From an uncultured Sulfitobacter sp. (GTDB taxonomy: Bacteria; Pseudomonadota; Alphaproteobacteria; Rhodobacterales; Rhodobacteraceae), in NCBI GenBank assembly GCA_937923365.1, contig CALAIJ010000017.1:1-7301 (forward strand): a stretch of DNA of 7,301 nt, read 5' to 3'. The notes under the pieces were generated by a model. That model saw only the letters and a list, made by a program, of their open reading frames with translations. It ran no database searches and was not told where the DNA came from. Numbering within the stretch: position 1 is the stretch's first letter; every line of letters begins with the position of its first letter. Made by a program: the position numbers and the translations under genes. Positions 4,747 through 7,301 of the stretch are shown in pieces.

Positions 4747-6089
4747 CGCAAGACGATTGGGGTCAGATCAAAAAGCGGTTGCTCAAGACGGTTGGGCAAA
4801 ACAATTTCACCACCTGGATCGAACCGATCGAAGTGGGCCCCCTGTCCGAAGGGATCGCGACGCTTTATGTTCCGACTACCTTTGTAGGCAACTACGTCAG
4901 CCAGAACTTCTCGGACCTGATCCTGCACGAGTTGCGCAGCGTTGACGCGGGCATCACCCGCCTCAGCTTCAAACAATCGCCCAGTGCCGCGAAGCCCGCA
5001 ATCAAGACCGCAGCGCGGCCCGCAGTATCCCATGCCAGGCCAAACCCGATGAACGCGGCCCCGCTGGACCCCAACTTCAGCTTTGACAATTTTGTTGTGG
5101 GCAAGCCGAACGAACTGGCCCATGCCGCCGCGAAACGTGTGGCCGAAGGTGGCCCCGTGACCTTCAATCCGCTGTTCCTTTACGGTGGCGTTGGTCTGGG
5201 CAAAACCCACCTGATGCACGCCATCGCACAAGAGTTGCGCGCGCGCCGTCCAGAGATGAACGTGCTGTATCTGTCGGCCGAACAATTCATGTACCGCTTT
5301 GTGCAGGCGCTGCGCGACCGCAAGATGATGGACTTCAAAGAGCTGTTCCGCGCCGTGGATGTGCTGATGGTGGACGACGTGCAATTCATCGCGGGCAAGG
5401 ACAGCACGCAGGAAGAGTTCTTTCACACGTTCAACGCGCTGGTCGATCAGCGCAAGCAGATCATCATCTCGGCGGATCGCGCGCCCACAGACATCAAGGA
5501 CCTTGAGGAACGCGTCAAATCGCGTCTGCAATGTGGTCTGGTCGTGGACCTGCACCCAACAGACTACGAACTACGTCTGGGCATTCTGCAAAACAAAGTG
5601 GCCGCGCAACTGGCGCAGGAGCCGCATCTGGTTGTCGATGACGGCGTGATCGAATTCCTCGCGCACCGCATCACCTCCAACGTGCGGGTGCTGGAAGGCG
5701 CCCTGACGCGCCTCTTCGCTTTTGCCTCGCTCGTCGGGCGCGAGATCAACATGGAACTGACGCAGGACTGTCTGGCGGATGTGCTACGCTCCTCCGAGCG
5801 GAAGATCACAGTCGAGGAAATCCAGCGCAAAGTGTCCGAGCATTACAACATCCGCCTGTCGGACATGATCGGCCCCAAGCGTCTGCGCAGCTACGCCCGC
5901 CCACGTCAGGTTGCGATGTACCTGTGCAAGCAGATGACGTCGCGGTCCCTGCCCGAGATTGGCCGCCGCTTTGGCGGGCGCGATCACACCACGGTCATGC
6001 ACGGCGTAAAGCGCATTGAAGAGCTGAAAGTCTCTGACGGACAGATTGCTGAAGACATTGATCTTCTGCGCCGCGCACTGGAGAATTAG
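4743..6089 (+). CDS. dnaA: Chromosomal replication initiator protein DnaA
   Basis: The product is a 448-aa AAA+ ATPase that binds DnaA boxes at oriC, melts the origin and recruits the replicative helicase. Domain I spans about 1–76 (D-D-W-G-Q-I-K-K-R-L and N-F-T-T-W-I-E-P, the usual helicase/DnaA contact domain). A short Ala/Pro-rich linker runs about 77–110. The AAA+ core covers about 111–340, with Walker A G-G-V-G-L-G-K-T at 148–155, Walker B V-L-M-V-D-D at 207–212, the box VII arginine in S-R-L-Q-C-G-L at 260–266, and sensor II N-V-R-V-L-E-G-A-L at 313–321. Domain IV carries the DnaA signature G-G-R-D-H-T-T-V-M-H at 411–420. The ATG at 4743 is chosen because domain I begins there as in other DnaA proteins. 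An earlier ATG at 4449 or GTG at 4692 would add non-homologous residues. Its ribosome binding site is weak. Codons are strongly biased to CGC/CGT/CGG for Arg. Confidence 0.97.
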   Translation: MTQDDWGQIKKRLLKTVGQNNFTTWIEPIEVGPLSEGIATLYVPTTFVGNYVSQNFSDLILHELRSVDAGITRLSFKQSPSAAKPAIKTAARPAVSHARPNPMNAAPLDPNFSFDNFVVGKPNELAHAAAKRVAEGGPVTFNPLFLYGGVGLGKTHLMHAIAQELRARRPEMNVLYLSAEQFMYRFVQALRDRKMMDFKELFRAVDVLMVDDVQFIAGKDSTQEEFFHTFNALVDQRKQIIISADRAPTDIKDLEERVKSRLQCGLVVDLHPTDYELRLGILQNKVAAQLAQEPHLVVDDGVIEFLAHRITSNVRVLEGALTRLFAFASLVGREINMELTQDCLADVLRSSERKITVEEIQRKVSEHYNIRLSDMIGPKRLRSYARPRQVAMYLCKQMTSRSLPEIGRRFGGRDHTTVMHGVKRIEELKVSDGQIAEDIDLLRRALEN

Positions 6090-6091
6090 GC

Positions 6092-6122
6092 CCGAAACAA
6101 GGCTTCCCTCGCCGGTTTCAGG
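6092..6122 (+). terminator. Possible weak hairpin after dnaA
   Basis: CCGAAAC (6092–6098) can pair with GTTTCAGG (6115–6122) with one bulged A, and an inner GGC/GCC pairing is possible, starting 3 nt after the dnaA stop. No T-run follows, so efficient termination is doubtful and read-through into dnaN is plausible. Confidence 0.3.
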
Positions 6123-6195
6123 TCTGCGTGCGCCCAGCCCTTGCATTTACAGTCTCAAAGACCCAAAAGTCTTGCTAAGAAGCGGGAAAAGGCTA

Positions 6196-6215
6196 GGCTG
6201 CCCGTCCGGGTAGCC
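6196..6215 (+). promoter_or_regulatory. Hairpin just upstream of the dnaN ribosome binding site
   Basis: GGCTGCCC pairs with GGGTAGCC (8 bp, one G·T wobble) around a 4-nt loop, ending 5 nt before the GGAG element. There is no T-run, so it is not a terminator. A GC-rich stem this close to the ribosome binding site could influence dnaN translation or stabilise a processed dnaN mRNA. Confidence 0.4.
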
Positions 6216-6220
6216 CGCAT

Positions 6221-6224
6221 GGAG
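6221..6224 (+). promoter_or_regulatory. Shine-Dalgarno of dnaN
   Basis: GGAG with a 7-nt spacer to the ATG at 6232 supports that start. The resulting protein begins exactly where DnaN families begin (M-K-F-S-I-E-R). Confidence 0.75.
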
Positions 6225-6231
6225 ACAGCAC

Positions 6232-7301
6232 ATGAAATTCAGCATCGAACGCGCAGATTTGCTCAAAGCGGTGGCGCAATCCCAATCCGTGGTGGAGCGG
6301 CGCAACACGATCCCGATCCTTGCCAATGTGCTGATCGAAGCGGACGGCAGCGATGTGTCCTTCCGCGCCACGGATCTGGACATCGAAGTGGTCGACAAAG
6401 TGCCCGCGCAGGTGGAACGCGGCGGGGCGACGACCGTCTCTGCCACCTTGCTGCACGAAATCGTGCGCAAGCTGCCGGATGGCGCTTTGATCAACATCAC
6501 AGCCGATTCTGCCGCTGGCCGTCTGACGGTGGAGGCGGGGCGCTCCAATTTCTCGCTGGCGACGCTGCCCAAAGAGGACTTCCCCGTGATGGCCTCGTCT
6601 GAATATGCCTCGAACTTCAGCGCACCGGCACCCGTGCTGCGCCGCTTGTTCGACAAGTCAAAGTTCGCGATTTCCACCGAGGAAACGCGCTATTACCTGA
6701 ACGGCGTCTACATGCACATTTCTGATGCGGATGGCGGCAAGGTGCTGCGCTGCGTGGCCACAGATGGTCACCGCCTGGCGCGGATCGACGCGGACCTGCC
6801 CGAAGGGGCCGGCGACATGCCCGGGGTGATCGTACCACGCAAAACCGTCGGCGAATTGCGCAAGTTGCTGGAAGACGACGACATGAAGATCGCCGTGTCC
6901 GTGTCCGAGACCAAAGTGCGCTTCGCCACACCGGATATTACCCTGACCTCCAAGGTCATCGACGGGACATTTCCGGACTACACCCGCGTCATTCCACAGG
7001 GCAACACCCGCAAGATGGAAGTGGACGCCGCCGACTTTGCCCGCGCCGTTGACCGTGTGGCAACTGTGAGCTCCGAACGCTCGCGCGCGGTGAAGCTGCA
7101 GCTGGACGAAGACCGTGTTGTGCTGAGCGTCAATGCGCCAGACTCTGGTGCTGCCGAGGAAGAACTGGCCGTCGCATATGCCGACGAGCGGCTGGAGATC
7201 GGATTCAACGCCAAGTACCTGCTGGAAATCGCGTCCCAAGTGGACCGCGAAAACGCGGTGTTCCTGTTCAACTCATCGGGTGATCCCACATTGATGCGCG
7301 A
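6232..7301 (+). CDS. dnaN: DNA polymerase III sliding clamp beta subunit (partial, 3' end outside window)
   Basis: The frame is open for 356 codons to the window edge. The family length in related bacteria is about 372 aa, so only about 16 residues are missing. DnaN forms the ring-shaped dimer that tethers DNA polymerase III and other partners to DNA. Three repeated clamp domains are visible: domain 1 about 1–120 (N-T-I-P-I-L-A-N-V-L at 25–34, A-T-D-L-D-I-E at 46–52), domain 2 about 128–250 (F-A-I-S-T-E-E-T-R-Y-Y-L-N-G-V at 145–159, A-T-D-G-H-R-L-A at 176–183), and domain 3 from about 253 (following G-T-F-P-D-Y at 245–250). The partner-binding pocket residues around 174–183 look intact. It follows dnaA by 142 bp in the same direction, the common order; recF would be expected next but is not seen. 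No strong dedicated promoter was found in the gap, so transcription from dnaA is likely to contribute. Confidence 0.97.
   Translation, partial: MKFSIERADLLKAVAQSQSVVERRNTIPILANVLIEADGSDVSFRATDLDIEVVDKVPAQVERGGATTVSATLLHEIVRKLPDGALINITADSAAGRLTVEAGRSNFSLATLPKEDFPVMASSEYASNFSAPAPVLRRLFDKSKFAISTEETRYYLNGVYMHISDADGGKVLRCVATDGHRLARIDADLPEGAGDMPGVIVPRKTVGELRKLLEDDDMKIAVSVSETKVRFATPDITLTSKVIDGTFPDYTRVIPQGNTRKMEVDAADFARAVDRVATVSSERSRAVKLQLDEDRVVLSVNAPDSGAAEEELAVAYADERLEIGFNAKYLLEIASQVDRENAVFLFNSSGDPTLMR

Noticed and set aside
4620..5555. A 311-codon minus-strand frame opposite dnaA
   Set aside because: It is entirely antisense to dnaA and its leader; the His/Val/Gln-rich translation is typical of the reverse complement of a biased coding gene.
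1..7301. CRISPR arrays, insertion sequences, tRNA genes, toxin-antitoxin or phage-defence genes
   Set aside because: I looked for repeat-spacer periodicity, transposase motifs with terminal repeats, tRNA cloverleafs and known defence motifs and saw none.

Overview
The window looks like the dnaA neighbourhood of an alphaproteobacterial chromosome. It is most likely from the Rhodobacterales (Roseobacter group), judging by the rpsT–dnaA–dnaN order, the sequence style of DnaA and DnaN, and the codon use. This assignment is made by recognition; no database search was run.

Left part (about 1–3505). A minus-strand pair of secreted proteins of unknown function runs leftward. The promoter-proximal gene (2431→1199) encodes a periplasmic protein that resembles a beta-propeller. 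Ten bases later comes a gene (1188→94) for a secreted protein with bacterial Ig-like (Big_5/SbsA-like) features. A 168-bp intergenic space separates the pair from a LysR-type regulator transcribed the other way (2600–3505). This is the classic layout of a LysR regulator controlling its divergent target operon.

Middle part (3506–4742). A 435-bp stretch after lysR carries degenerate-looking sequence and then a good sigma-70-type promoter (TTTACA-N17-TTATAG) for rpsT, the gene for ribosomal protein S20 (3941–4204). Two hairpins follow rpsT; the second is a textbook rho-independent terminator. The next roughly 450 bp is the dnaA upstream region. It has no DnaA box that I can see, but it has a tight cluster of GANTC sites (the CcrM methylation motif) at 4300–4404. 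Just before dnaA lies a perfect 9-bp inverted repeat whose 3' arm holds a Shine-Dalgarno-like AAGG. A 7-codon upstream ORF, Met-Asn-Arg-Arg-Arg-Arg-Thr, follows; all four Arg codons are of types almost absent from dnaA, and its stop codon overlaps the dnaA start as ATGA.

Right part (4743–7301). dnaA (448 aa, complete) and dnaN (sliding clamp, cut by the window edge about 16 residues before its expected end) are co-directional, with 142 bp between them. Together rpsT, dnaA and dnaN are the core translation and replication genes. The LysR/secreted-protein cluster is accessory by comparison and uses less biased codons. The most interesting signals are the dnaA leader and the methylation-site cluster upstream of it.
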